A stretch of DNA of 64,000 nucleotides from an uncultured Sphaerochaeta sp. (GTDB taxonomy: Bacteria; Spirochaetota; Spirochaetia; Sphaerochaetales; Sphaerochaetaceae): NCBI RefSeq assembly GCF_963677075.1, contig NZ_OY781873.1:2133715-2197714 (forward strand). Direction: 5' to 3'. The notes beneath the pieces were generated by a model that did no database searches, was not told the DNA's origin, and saw only the letters and a list, made by a program, of their open reading frames with translations. The translations under genes were made by a program, and so were the position numbers. Shown one piece after another: positions 1 to 8,193 of the stretch. Numbering within the stretch: position 1 is the first letter of the stretch; every line of letters starts with the position of its first letter.

Positions 1-407
1 TGGCACTTATGCTCTTTCTGATGGTGTTGGTCATACTGGTACATATCAGGAACAGTTCCAGAAGATTGTTGCTCGCAAAGCAAACTGAGATAGCCATGCT
101 CCGTGCCATCGGGCTTACCAAGGCAAAGGTACAAGCCCTGTTTGTGTTGCAGGCGGTGGTAGTGGCAGTCATTGGAAGCTTGGTAGGCGTTGTTCTCTCT
201 TATGCAGGTATTGCCATCTACCCAACCCTTTCTTCCTATGTCTACAGGTCGATGGGTGTTCATCTTGAACTTGAGATCAGGAGTTTGGAACTTCTGGTGT
301 TGTTTATTGTCATTGTTGTCTTCAGCCTCATTGCGTCCTTCCATGGGACCCATAAGATCCTGAAGGCAGATATCATGGAGATGTTTACGCATGATGAAGT
401 CAACTGA
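1..407 (+). CDS. FtsX-type ABC transporter permease, C-terminal part (cut by window edge)
   Basis: Partial: the frame is open back to base 3, so the start lies upstream of the window. The visible ~135 residues contain three hydrophobic segments separated by a basic loop with the pattern KQTEIAMLRAIGLTKAKVQALF, which is the cytoplasmic coupling segment typical of FtsX/MacB/LolC-type permeases. The stop TGA overlaps the start of the ATPase gene, and a second FtsX-like permease follows it. The protein therefore should be one half of an inner-membrane heteromeric exporter or lipoprotein-release type transporter (family knowledge). The substrate cannot be told. Confidence 0.8.
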   Translation, partial: ALMLFLMVLVILVHIRNSSRRLLLAKQTEIAMLRAIGLTKAKVQALFVLQAVVVAVIGSLVGVVLSYAGIAIYPTLSSYVYRSMGVHLELEIRSLELLVLFIVIVVFSLIASFHGTHKILKADIMEMFTHDEVN

Positions 408-1089
408 GGTACTTACCCTAGAACAAGTCTCAAAGAGTTTTCCCGCAACCCTTAGGGGAGGAGAGCCCATCCAGATATTGGAAGGGGTATCTCTCACCTT
501 GAATCGTGCAACAAGTATTGCGATCACCGGGAGAAGTGGGAGTGGGAAGTCGACCCTGTTGCAGGTCAGTGCAGGGTTGCTCTCAGCAGACAGTGGAAGT
601 ATCCGGTTTGAAGGTAAGGAGATTCCCTGCCTCGATGATGAACACCTCAGTCGGCTGAGAAGCCGTTCTATGGGTTTCATCTTCCAGAGCAGTCTGCTCC
701 TGGATGATTTCACAGCCCTTGAGAATGTGCAGATCTCTGCCATGATTGCGGGGTACAGTGAGAGAGATGCCTCACGTAAGGCCTTGGCAATGCTTGAACT
801 GGTTGGTATGCAGGACAGACTTGGACATACCAGCGACCAACTTTCCGGAGGGGAGCGCCAACGAGTCGCCATTGCAAGGGCTCTGGTGAATGAACCTTCC
901 CTGATTTTTGCCGATGAACCAACAGGTTCATTGGATGAGAGAAATGCTGCACTGGTTGAAGATCTTCTCTTTTCATTGGTCGCTGAGAGGGAAGTAGCCC
1001 TGATGTTGATCACACACAATCTTGCCTTTGCAAGTCGGTGCAATACCGTTTATCGACTCCATAATAGAAATGTGGAGGTGCGCTCTTGA
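391..1089 (+). CDS. ABC transporter ATP-binding protein, LolD/MacB type
   Basis: 232-residue ATPase of the LolD/FtsE/MacB class. Walker A is GRSGSGKST (residues 47-55), followed by a Q-loop (FIFQSS), the signature LSGGERQR near residue 150, Walker B LIFADEPTGSLDE and the switch histidine in LMLITHN. It powers the two FtsX-like permeases that flank it. It overlaps the upstream permease by 17 nt and the downstream one by 4 nt, so the three genes are translationally coupled. The start is the first of two adjacent ATGs, with GGAG about 10 nt upstream. Confidence 0.9.
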   Translation: MMKSTEVLTLEQVSKSFPATLRGGEPIQILEGVSLTLNRATSIAITGRSGSGKSTLLQVSAGLLSADSGSIRFEGKEIPCLDDEHLSRLRSRSMGFIFQSSLLLDDFTALENVQISAMIAGYSERDASRKALAMLELVGMQDRLGHTSDQLSGGERQRVAIARALVNEPSLIFADEPTGSLDERNAALVEDLLFSLVAEREVALMLITHNLAFASRCNTVYRLHNRNVEVRS

Positions 1090-2258
1090 AGCAGGGACTT
1101 CTTCGTCTTCTGGTACTGAGAAAGCTCGGGTATAAAGGAAGCAGAGCAGCAAGAAAACGAATCCTCTTTAATCTCGTTTTGATCACTCTGGTAGTTGGAG
1201 CCTTGGTCTTTGCACAAATCTTTGTGGTATCCATGAGTAAGGGGATTGCTGATAAATATGCTCTATTGGGTAATGGCCATCTGCAAGTGCATGAGGATTC
1301 CACACGTGTACTGACCGAGAAGGAAGGTGTGCTGGATGTGCAGCTTGTTTCTCAAAGCTATGCCCTGATCTATAGTCCAGAAGGAAACAAGATGGTGAGG
1401 CTCAAAGGTGTTGAGGACGGATATTTCAACGAGCTGAGAACCTCACAGATTACCTTGATGGATGGAATTCCCAAGGATAGTACCACGCTGGAACAGGTAC
1501 TACTCAGCACCACCTTGGCTGATGAACTCCAGGTGGGGATAGGTGATCGTGTTGCCTTGATGCTGGTAGGTGATGATGGGATCCGTCCACAATTCTGTGT
1601 AGTGGGCAATCTCTATGATTCAGGATATCGGGAACTTGATGCGAATCTTGCCTTTTGTGACTATAACCTGATCCATCGGCTGTTCAAGGGCAGTGAGGAG
1701 ACCTACCATGAATTGTTGGTAAGCCAGGAGAGGATTGAGCCTTTGAAGCAGGAGTATCGCTCTGATGGGTTTATGGTGACTTCTTGGGATGAGGAGAATT
1801 TCACCATTGCTACAAACCTCAATACAAGCAGGCAGGCTGTGTTGGGTGTTATGGTGGCTGTTGCAATGCTCTGTGGTTATTTCATCAGCGAACTGAGCAG
1901 GGAACTGGTTGAGGATGACAAGCATCAGGTAGCTATGCTTACCTTGCTTGGAGCACGCCATGGCTTGATCCGCAGTGTCTATTTCTACACGGTCATGATG
2001 GTTACGATTCTCTCCATGATAGGGGGAACCTTGCTTGGAATTGTGATGTCAAGCAATCTTTCCCCATTGCTTAGCACAGTCGCCGATCGTTCAATTCCCT
2101 CCCTTTCCTACTATCTCTTGGATTTTAGTGTGGTCTATCCTCTGGGAGATATTCTCGTCATTGTACTGGTTCTGCTTCTGGTAAGTGTGGTATCTGTACA
2201 GTTTAGTTTACGGCGGGTAAAACGAATTGAACCTTTAAGCTGTACACACTTTGATTAA
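1086..2258 (+). CDS. FtsX-type ABC transporter permease
   Basis: 390-residue membrane protein with one N-terminal transmembrane segment after a basic stretch (residues ~25-45), a ~200-residue extracytoplasmic domain, and three C-terminal segments (about 250-270, 300-325, 350-375). This is the FtsX/MacB_PCD layout. The start is a TTG whose last two bases form the TGA stop of the ATPase (TTGA overlap), so it depends on coupling rather than its own Shine-Dalgarno. It works with the preceding ATPase and the partial permease as one inner-membrane complex. Substrate unknown. Confidence 0.82.
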   Translation: MKQGLLRLLVLRKLGYKGSRAARKRILFNLVLITLVVGALVFAQIFVVSMSKGIADKYALLGNGHLQVHEDSTRVLTEKEGVLDVQLVSQSYALIYSPEGNKMVRLKGVEDGYFNELRTSQITLMDGIPKDSTTLEQVLLSTTLADELQVGIGDRVALMLVGDDGIRPQFCVVGNLYDSGYRELDANLAFCDYNLIHRLFKGSEETYHELLVSQERIEPLKQEYRSDGFMVTSWDEENFTIATNLNTSRQAVLGVMVAVAMLCGYFISELSRELVEDDKHQVAMLTLLGARHGLIRSVYFYTVMMVTILSMIGGTLLGIVMSSNLSPLLSTVADRSIPSLSYYLLDFSVVYPLGDILVIVLVLLLVSVVSVQFSLRRVKRIEPLSCTHFD

Positions 2259-2278
2259 CCGGTGTTTTTCAGTATACT
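2251..2278 (+). promoter_or_regulatory. candidate promoter of rnz
   Basis: TTGATT (2251-2256), 16-nt spacer, TATACT (2273-2278). The expected transcription start, six to seven bases downstream, falls on the A of the rnz ATG at 2285. No Shine-Dalgarno sequence is visible, so the message could be leaderless. Confidence 0.4.
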
Positions 2279-2284
2279 TGCTCT

Positions 2285-3208
2285 ATGAATTTTGAAGTGT
2301 TTGTACTCGGGACCAGCGGCATGATGCCCCTTCCCAATAGGTTTCTTACCAGTGCCATGGTTCGTCGAGACGGCGAACTCTTTCTTTTCGATTGTGGGGA
2401 AGGTACGCAGGTCTCCTTGAAAATGCTGAATTTGAAGTGGAAGAAGATTCATTCCATTTTTATAAGCCATATGCATGCAGACCACGTGACCGGACTCCCA
2501 GGGATACTTATGCTTTCCAGTCAGGTTGACCGCGATGAGCCGCTTACGCTCTATGGCCCCCCCAAACTCAAGGAGTATGTGGATGCCAATCGAAGAATCC
2601 TTGATATGTATATCAACTATGAGATCATTGTAAAGACGGTTGAACCAGGTGTTATCCTGGAGACTGATGACTTTATCGTGCGTGCATTCAGGCTCAATCA
2701 TACCAAACCCTGTTTGGGATATGTCATGCAGGAAAAAGACCGACCAGGGGAATTCCATCCAGAGAAGGCACAGGAACTGGGAATACCGGTAGGACCACTC
2801 TGGGGGAAACTGCAAAGAGGAGAGACTGTTACCCTGAGTGATGGTAGGGTAGTCTCCAGCGCAGATGTGATGGGAGAGAAGCGTGGGGGAAGGAAATTCA
2901 GTTATGTCACTGACTCTCTGTATCTTCCGTCCATTGCCAAGGAAGTAGCGCATAGTGATCTCCTGCTTTGTGAGGGGATGTTTACGTCCGATATGGAAGA
3001 GACAGCATATGAGAAAAAGCACATGACTGCCGGTCAGGCTGCCCAAATTGCAAAAGATGCAGAGGTGGCCAAGCTTGGTCTGCTCCATTACAGTCCACGA
3101 TATGGGGACAGAGAACTACGCTTCTTGCTTAAGGATGCCAGAAAAATCTTCCCTGATACGATACTGACCAAGGATAGGATGAGTTTTGAGATTCCTTTGA
3201 AGGATTAG
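2285..3208 (+). CDS. rnz: ribonuclease Z (tRNA 3' endonuclease)
   Basis: 307-residue metallo-beta-lactamase-fold RNase. The zinc motif is SHMHADHVTGLPG (H62, H64, D66, H67). Further ligands lie in the later LNHTKP, YVTDS, HMTAGQAAQIA and LLHYSPRYGD segments, all in the order expected for the short bacterial RNase Z/ElaC form. It cleaves tRNA precursors after the discriminator base. That fits this genome, because the two tRNA genes in the window do not encode CCA. The start ATG matches the family's usual N terminus (MNFEVFVLGTSG). Its stop overlaps the stop of the convergent gene by 4 nt. Confidence 0.93.
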   Translation: MNFEVFVLGTSGMMPLPNRFLTSAMVRRDGELFLFDCGEGTQVSLKMLNLKWKKIHSIFISHMHADHVTGLPGILMLSSQVDRDEPLTLYGPPKLKEYVDANRRILDMYINYEIIVKTVEPGVILETDDFIVRAFRLNHTKPCLGYVMQEKDRPGEFHPEKAQELGIPVGPLWGKLQRGETVTLSDGRVVSSADVMGEKRGGRKFSYVTDSLYLPSIAKEVAHSDLLLCEGMFTSDMEETAYEKKHMTAGQAAQIAKDAEVAKLGLLHYSPRYGDRELRFLLKDARKIFPDTILTKDRMSFEIPLKD

Positions 3209-4113
3209 TTATCTTCCCAGTTGCTGCTGCAGGCACTCTGTGCTTCATGCAGCAATTGTTCCTTGTCAACAATTCTTCCATTCCGTGAAGCGAATCCTAG
3301 TTGCAATGAAGAACCTGAGAACTCTTTCTGGCAACTCTCGATGATTGAGAGCGTGAATGAGCGTGCCTCGTCGCCATTGTAAAAGGGGAGGACCATGGCA
3401 ATTTTTCCGCCTTCAAGCGTAAAGCTGTAGGCAAGTTCCCCGCTAAGCATCATCAGTTTGTTTGCAATAAGGGAAGCAGGACCTTCGGTGACTTCAATCA
3501 TGACCAAGGTAAGGTCATAATCCATCTCCTTGGAGTTGTTCAGCTCCATTTCCAGAATAGTATCAAAGTCTGTATTGTAGGTAATGTTCTCAGCAACAGG
3601 CTCAGCAATCTTTTCTTCTGCTTCAACTGTTTCCTGTTCTGGTTCCGCCATTTCAAAGCGTTTAACCATTGCCTCTTCTTCCCTGGGAACCATTGGTTCG
3701 ACGGAAGCGACTGCCTGTGGCTTCAGCTCCTCTTCTTCAATGGTCTCCTGTATCTGGGAAGTATTTGTGTTTACTCTCTGTTGGCTGAACAATAGCTCGT
3801 CACTGTGAAGGTGGCTTGGGTCATCACCGGGAAGGGTGTAGAATGGTTTGTCATACGCATTGGGAGGGAGCTTGTCTACTTGGTCAGCGTACTCCTCATC
3901 TCTCCTGCGAGCGATCATAACACCAACCTCAATCATGACAAGACCGAGAAGAATGGGAAACAACTTAACCAATATGTCGTAAATTTGCTGTTGATTGACA
4001 TCATAGAGTGGTAACAGATACCGTGAAGCTAGATAGAGGCCGGCCAAGAGAATAAATACGGTAAGGAACAGGCTCAGAAAAATCTGCCGTCCATAGTGTT
4101 TGTTTTCAGACAT
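3205..4113 (-). CDS. membrane protein with a degenerate GGDEF-like C-terminal domain
   Basis: 302 residues. Two N-terminal transmembrane segments (about 12-32 and 45-65) precede a long acidic, low-complexity linker (~90-180) and a C-terminal domain (~185-302). That domain runs FDTILEMELNNSK, LTLVMIEV, SFTLEGGKIAMVLP, NGDEARSF, LQLGFASRNG, EQLLHEAQ, which follows the secondary-structure order of a GGDEF domain with LEGGK where the catalytic GGDEF would be. It is therefore probably catalytically inactive. GGAGG five nt before ATG 4113 sets the start; an in-frame ATG at 4125 has none. No specific function can be assigned. Confidence 0.6.
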   Translation of the reverse strand: MSENKHYGRQIFLSLFLTVFILLAGLYLASRYLLPLYDVNQQQIYDILVKLFPILLGLVMIEVGVMIARRRDEEYADQVDKLPPNAYDKPFYTLPGDDPSHLHSDELLFSQQRVNTNTSQIQETIEEEELKPQAVASVEPMVPREEEAMVKRFEMAEPEQETVEAEEKIAEPVAENITYNTDFDTILEMELNNSKEMDYDLTLVMIEVTEGPASLIANKLMMLSGELAYSFTLEGGKIAMVLPFYNGDEARSFTLSIIESCQKEFSGSSLQLGFASRNGRIVDKEQLLHEAQSACSSNWEDN

Positions 4114-4136
4114 TGCCACCTCCATGCAAACTTTAC

Positions 4137-4151
4137 ACCAGTATTACTGGT
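4137..4151. promoter_or_regulatory. palindrome in divergent intergenic region
   Basis: ACCAGTA-T-TACTGGT is a perfect 7-bp inverted repeat with one central base. It lies between the divergent genes starting at 4113 and 4188, with AT-rich TATAGTAT/TAGTATAG elements next to it. The position suits a shared operator. No cognate regulator can be named. Confidence 0.35.
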
Positions 4152-4187
4152 ATAGTATCATACTTAGTATAGTGATTGAAGGATGGC

Positions 4188-4646
4188 ATGACAAGAAAAA
4201 TTCCACTACTATTCGCTTTCAGCCTAGTTTTTATCTTTTCCTTGCTCATGACAGTATTTGGCATCGGGGGAATTCTGCACAATCGAGCCTTGAAAACTGA
4301 AATAACAAGACTTTCCTATGAACAGACGGTGCTTTCAATACAGGTAGATTCCCTGAAGCGACAGAGAGATGAAGCGAGCAGTGAAGACGCCCTAAAGGAT
4401 GCTGCCTTCAGGTATGGATATCAGAGCGAAGGAGAACAGGTATATTACTTCATAGATGAGGAACAAAACTCCAACTCCAATGAGGATAGGATACTCCGTA
4501 CCTTTGAATCAGGCGAGTCTCTGGGTTTTTCTGGAATTCCTACCATATATCTAGCTCTTGCCTCCCTAGTCATGGCAGCAATGATTACGCTATGCTATTG
4601 GTGGATGCAAAAAAGGCGGAGGCGTACGTATGAGTTGGAGAGGTGA
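4188..4646 (+). CDS. FtsB/DivIC-like coiled-coil membrane protein
   Basis: 152 residues: a short basic N terminus, a transmembrane segment (~6-28), then a coiled-coil stretch (ALKTEITRLSYEQTVLSIQV onward, ~33-65) and a short conserved tail ending in an AFRYGYQSEGEQVYYF-type motif. This is the FtsB/DivIC septum-formation pattern. Unlike FtsB it carries a second C-terminal transmembrane segment (~120-142) and a basic tail. Proposed role: divisome scaffold. The start is ATG 4188 with GAAGGA upstream; an upstream TTG in frame lacks a ribosome site. It overlaps the next gene by 17 nt. Confidence 0.55.
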   Translation: MTRKIPLLFAFSLVFIFSLLMTVFGIGGILHNRALKTEITRLSYEQTVLSIQVDSLKRQRDEASSEDALKDAAFRYGYQSEGEQVYYFIDEEQNSNSNEDRILRTFESGESLGFSGIPTIYLALASLVMAAMITLCYWWMQKRRRRTYELER

Positions 4647-5208
4647 GGAAGCAGAACTCCTCTATAAATCAGAACCAGAGACATTAAGGCGATGTGTGTT
4701 TCATCTCCAGGAGGACCATCTTATGATCCTTCCCTGTGACACAATCTATGGTCTGAGTGGGAAAGTCGATACAACACTACAAAAACTACGTGCCTTGAAG
4801 GAGCATCTTGGGCAACAGCAGTTTGCTGTCTTGGCAACGCTCGAACAAGCACAACAACTCTGCCAAGTTCCAGAGGAACTCCATGAACATTGGCCTTGTG
4901 CTCTCACCTGTATCCTTCCCACAAAGGACGGAGAAGGGACTCTTGCAATACGGGTTCCAAAGGACCCATTCATACAGGAATTGCTTACCCGCCTCGGTTC
5001 CCCGATTTATTCAACTGCCGTAAATCCCCATGGGTACTCCATAACCAATATTACAGATATTATCTTCACATACAAAGATAAGGTGCAGGCCATTGTCGTG
5101 GATCCGATGCGGCAGAGGGATACTCCCTCCACCTTGATCGATTGTACGACAACTCCCTACACCTTGTTGCGCTGTGGCGACTATGATGCTTCAGCACTTC
5201 TTTCTTAG
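4630..5208 (+). CDS. YrdC/Sua5-family protein (threonylcarbamoyl-AMP synthase-like)
   Basis: 192 residues. ILPCDTIYGLSGK (about 29-41) is the family's P(T/C)DTxYGL motif. IRVPKDPFIQELL and IYSTAVNPHGYS correspond to the later RxP and ST.AN segments, and LLRCGDYD is the usual C-terminal strand. Family role: making threonylcarbamoyl-AMP for the t6A modification of ANN-decoding tRNAs. The normally conserved KxR nucleotide/bicarbonate motif reads KEH here (LKEHLGQQQFAVL), so this could be a YciO-like paralogue rather than the essential enzyme. It ends in a 4-nt stop-to-stop overlap with the convergent gene. Confidence 0.7.
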   Translation: MSWRGEEAELLYKSEPETLRRCVFHLQEDHLMILPCDTIYGLSGKVDTTLQKLRALKEHLGQQQFAVLATLEQAQQLCQVPEELHEHWPCALTCILPTKDGEGTLAIRVPKDPFIQELLTRLGSPIYSTAVNPHGYSITNITDIIFTYKDKVQAIVVDPMRQRDTPSTLIDCTTTPYTLLRCGDYDASALLS

Positions 5209-6524
5209 CGTTGAATCTTCCTTGCCTCCATGTAATACCGCTTTTCATGTGCTTCTCCCATGGAGAAGGTTTTTCTCGGCAAAGCATTGTCCCTGATGAT
5301 CGAATCAAAGAAGGTTGATTTGGAGACTTCCGGCAGGATGAGCCCAATGTTGCCATCCTTGCTTCCCAGGGTAGCTGTGACATCCTTTCCATGGATATAG
5401 TCAACACTGGCAATTTTCTGTGCTAACAATGAGTCTATGATCAATTGCAGGGTGCCTGCGGCGATGGAAGCTTTTGGCTCTGTAAGTATGTACACTTGAT
5501 ATCCATGCTTGTCACAGAACCCGAATTTCTGTACGCCATCCTCTTTGTTGATTGCTGCGTCGAGTGATTTCAGGTCTGATACCTTTTCTTTCTCAAAATG
5601 GCCACAGGCTTTTGCAAGCTCGCTTTCAAACGTATGCTGGTCAAGGCCGAAAAGTACACGGTGGATCGGTTCAAACTCCAATCCCTCATCAAAGATATTC
5701 TCCAGTTCAACCAGTGCATAGCGTGCAGGATGCTCTTTTAGCTCTTCTTCCGTGAGGGTCTCCCTGATATCCATCCAACAACTCTTCGCTGTTGCAAGGC
5801 TGTGGTTCCCGTCTCCCATGGCATAGAGCAGGGGATTATCCTGGGGGAGTGCATCGAGCATTCCATCCAAGGACTCTGCAATCTTGAGCATGTCTTCGTC
5901 AGTATCGACAACCCAGGCTTTCAAAGCACCGCCTCCAGCCATAAGTTCTGTTTCATAGGCAAGTGGAAGCCTCTCCTTCTTCTTTGCAAGAGGTTCAATG
6001 ACCGAACGCTTCTCGTCATTGATCAAAACCATGATATGGGGAAGTTCAAGCGGTGCATTCTTACGAATCTCTTTTCTCGGTGGTATCCTGGAGAGAATGG
6101 TTCCCTCAGTCGCCCTGATCATGCTGCGTGAATCCGGGGCATAGTCATACTGCTCAAGATCCAGTGCAACCAGAAGCCCCCATCGTCCGATCTTACTGGA
6201 GGGAGTGGTTCGATGTACCAAGAAAAAAGCATTTTTATATACGTTGAACAGATCTTCTTGTATATAATGTTTCATGGTGGCATTGATTGTCTCAATCCGT
6301 TTCTCTGGATGTGCTTCCTCAAGATACACTTCAGGATAGATCAGGTTGAGTGTTGAAGGATTCTCCCCCACGAGTTGTTTGACCTGTTCCCAATATTCGG
6401 GTTCTGAAGTATACTGGTCACAAGCAACAACTGCCCATTTTGTGAGATCTACTGTTGCTTTTGGTATCATGATATCTGCGCGCTTGAGCGCAACCTTCGA
6501 GAGCTGCTGAGTTACGTTGGACAT
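5205..6524 (-). CDS. DUF1015 family protein
   Basis: 439 residues without membrane segments or signal peptide. The order of segments (KADIMIPKATVDLTKWAVVACDQYTSEPEYW near the start, IYPEVYLEE, a central LYAMGDGNHSLATAKSCW, then HPARYALVELEN) matches the conserved DUF1015 proteins found in many anaerobes, including spirochaetes. No biochemical role is established for the family, and the GDGNHS segment looks like an active-site loop. AGAGGA lies 6 nt before ATG 6524, so the upstream ATG at 6530, which overlaps that site, is not the likely start. Confidence 0.8.
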   Translation of the reverse strand: MSNVTQQLSKVALKRADIMIPKATVDLTKWAVVACDQYTSEPEYWEQVKQLVGENPSTLNLIYPEVYLEEAHPEKRIETINATMKHYIQEDLFNVYKNAFFLVHRTTPSSKIGRWGLLVALDLEQYDYAPDSRSMIRATEGTILSRIPPRKEIRKNAPLELPHIMVLINDEKRSVIEPLAKKKERLPLAYETELMAGGGALKAWVVDTDEDMLKIAESLDGMLDALPQDNPLLYAMGDGNHSLATAKSCWMDIRETLTEEELKEHPARYALVELENIFDEGLEFEPIHRVLFGLDQHTFESELAKACGHFEKEKVSDLKSLDAAINKEDGVQKFGFCDKHGYQVYILTEPKASIAAGTLQLIIDSLLAQKIASVDYIHGKDVTATLGSKDGNIGLILPEVSKSTFFDSIIRDNALPRKTFSMGEAHEKRYYMEARKIQR

Positions 6525-6602
6525 GTTCATTCCTCTTTTATTTATGAATGTGGTAATATACTATGATAATATTGATAAATCCGCAACATAAAGTGAGCGT
6601 TT

Positions 6603-7235
6603 ATGAGTAAAGCTATAATATTTACAGGTGGAGGGGCTCCTTCCCGGCTTCCTATGGATCTTCTGCAACCTGGAGATATGGTTATTGCAGCTGATAGTGG
6701 GTATGAGGCAGCAAAAGCCTTGGGGATACCCGTCAATCTATGCATCGGGGATTTCGATTCCACCCGGTATTTTTCTGAGATACAACACCTTGACCATGAG
6801 AAGAGTCTTGCAGATAAGGATGAGAGCGATACTGAGCTGGCGTTACGAAAAGCCTTCTCCCTCGGGTTTTCCACCTATGTTCTCGTTGGTGGTGGAGGGT
6901 TTCGTATGGACCATCTCTTTACCACCTACAGCCTTTTTGACCAGTATGGTCCTCCCTCTGCATGGTATACAGCCTATGAGAGCCTTTTTTTGGTCGGAAA
7001 GTACCACCGCTTTGAAATACACAATCCACCACAAACGGTTAGTTTTATTCCCTCGAGCTTCACCAAGGAAGTAGTCATTACTGCAAAGCAGTTGCAATGG
7101 CCTCTCAGCCAGCATGTATTATCCATGTCCTCTATTTCTCTCTCAAACCGAGCAGATTCCCCGGTCTTGGATGTATTTGCCTCTGGCCAGGGGAAACTCT
7201 TCGTGAGTTTCCCGGTTGCAGACAAGCTCTCTTAG
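6603..7235 (+). CDS. thiN: thiamine pyrophosphokinase
   Basis: 210 residues. VIAADSGYEAAKALGIPVNLCIGDFDST (about 28-55) contains the diagnostic AADSG and GDFDS motifs. The D-E-S-D-T-E-L-AL run (~70-80) and the GGGGFRMDH segment (~100) complete the catalytic domain, and the C-terminal half is the expected beta-rich thiamine-binding domain. It converts thiamine and ATP to thiamine diphosphate in the cytoplasm. It is divergent from the DUF1015 gene and 16 nt upstream of a small membrane-protein gene. No TPP riboswitch is present in the 70-nt leader. Confidence 0.9.
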   Translation: MSKAIIFTGGGAPSRLPMDLLQPGDMVIAADSGYEAAKALGIPVNLCIGDFDSTRYFSEIQHLDHEKSLADKDESDTELALRKAFSLGFSTYVLVGGGGFRMDHLFTTYSLFDQYGPPSAWYTAYESLFLVGKYHRFEIHNPPQTVSFIPSSFTKEVVITAKQLQWPLSQHVLSMSSISLSNRADSPVLDVFASGQGKLFVSFPVADKLS

Positions 7236-7251
7236 GTGATACCATCAATCT

Positions 7252-7593
7252 ATGTTGCAGACACGGCGCTTGCTGGCTTTTTCCAGTCGGGTACATACCT
7301 ATACACTCTTGCTCTATCTCTTCTTTTTTCTTGTTTATATAGCAAGTAGTTTTTTTGCTGTAAGCATGGAGTTTGTTGGGCTGCTGCATTTCTTTCTCTC
7401 TCTCATAAGCTGGACCAGTTTGCTTTTTGGATTCTGGATTCTGGTTTTCTCCCTCTTGGTCTGGGCAGGGGATCGAATATTCCCTGCTTCTGCAGTATTG
7501 CTAACTGTTCTCAGGATGCTCGCAGTCTTTGCCTTAAGCTTGATTGTAGGGTTATTGGAACATGTGATCACGAGAGGAATTACGATAGGATGA
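7252..7593 (+). CDS. small integral membrane protein of unknown function
   Basis: 113 residues, almost entirely hydrophobic, with three predicted transmembrane segments (about 18-40, 44-70, 84-108) and a basic N terminus (QTRRLLAFSSR). I recognise no family motif. It starts 16 nt after thiN and ends 29 nt before aroH in the same direction, so it is probably co-transcribed with both. A role in thiamine uptake is possible from position only. Confidence 0.6.
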   Translation: MLQTRRLLAFSSRVHTYTLLLYLFFFLVYIASSFFAVSMEFVGLLHFFLSLISWTSLLFGFWILVFSLLVWAGDRIFPASAVLLTVLRMLAVFALSLIVGLLEHVITRGITIG

Positions 7594-7622
7594 TGTTATC
7601 ATATATTGCTTGAGGAGTAACT

Positions 7623-8003
7623 ATGGAATTACCACCAACCATCTGTGCTATCAGGGGGGCTATTTGTGTACAGGAAGATGTACCTGAGCTCATAGAAACT
7701 GCCGCTGCAACACTCTACCGGGAAGTGCTTGCCCTTAATTCATTGCAGGAAGAGGAAGTTGCCTATCTCCTGATCACCCAAACCAGTGATCTGAAAAGTC
7801 GAAATCCTGCAACAGGATTGAGAAAAGCAGGTTACTGTGGTTCAACCCCCTTGTTCTGTATGCAGGAACTTGAAATCGATGGGATGTTGGAGAAGGTTAT
7901 CAGGATGTTGGTTGTCGTGAACCATCCTATGGAACAGACAATTCCTGTGTTTATGCAGGGAGCAGAGGTGCTTCGCCCAGAGTATGCCCACCCCTCCATG
8001 TAA
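7623..8003 (+). CDS. aroH: chorismate mutase, AroH type
   Basis: 126 residues, the normal length for the trimeric AroH class. The N terminus ICAIRGAICV carries the active-site arginine (RGA). LYREVLALNSLQEEEVAYLLITQT matches the family's central region, and LFCMQELEIDGMLEKVIRMLVVV carries the Cys-Met-Gln-Glu and Arg of the active site, followed by LRPEYA. It converts chorismate to prephenate for Phe/Tyr synthesis. GAGGAG precedes the ATG. An intrinsic terminator begins inside its last codons, so it is separated from the transporter operon downstream. Confidence 0.93.
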   Translation: MELPPTICAIRGAICVQEDVPELIETAAATLYREVLALNSLQEEEVAYLLITQTSDLKSRNPATGLRKAGYCGSTPLFCMQELEIDGMLEKVIRMLVVVNHPMEQTIPVFMQGAEVLRPEYAHPSM

Positions 8004-8025
8004 GGAGGGGAAGGATCTTTTTTTT
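7991..8025 (+). terminator. intrinsic terminator after aroH
   Basis: CCCCTCC (7991-7997) pairs with GGAGGGG (8004-8010). Seven bases later comes a run of eight T (8018-8025). The aroH stop codon lies in the loop. The unusually long gap between stem and T-run lowers certainty. Confidence 0.6.
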
Positions 8026-8034
8026 GAAAAGAGA

Positions 8035-8046
8035 TGTAAATTTACA
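8035..8046. promoter_or_regulatory. palindrome TGTAAATTTACA upstream of the transporter operon
   Basis: Perfect 12-bp palindrome in the AT-rich 190-nt region between aroH and tctC, about 85 nt upstream of the candidate -35. It resembles LacI/GalR-family sites but lacks their central CG. A second weak candidate with a CG centre is TTCGAA at 8110-8115. It could serve the LacI regulator encoded at the end of this operon; this is position-based inference. Confidence 0.3.
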
Positions 8047-8128
8047 GATAAATACTGAGAGTTTGTAAACATTAAGTTGCTTTATATAAATAAGCTACTG
8101 ATAGATGTTTCGAATTTATGTATAAATA

Positions 8129-8157
8129 TTGCATAAATGTACAAACTGATGCATAAT
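8129..8157 (+). promoter_or_regulatory. candidate promoter of the tctCBA operon
   Basis: TTGCAT (8129-8134), 17-nt spacer, CATAAT (8152-8157). It lies 37 nt before the tctC start, in a strongly AT-rich stretch. Confidence 0.45.
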
Positions 8158-8193
8158 CTATGATAATTTACACTTGGTACCGTAGGAGGCCAT

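Noticed and set aside
6540..6602. TPP riboswitch upstream of thiN
   Set aside because: The divergent gap is too short and contains no THI-box core.
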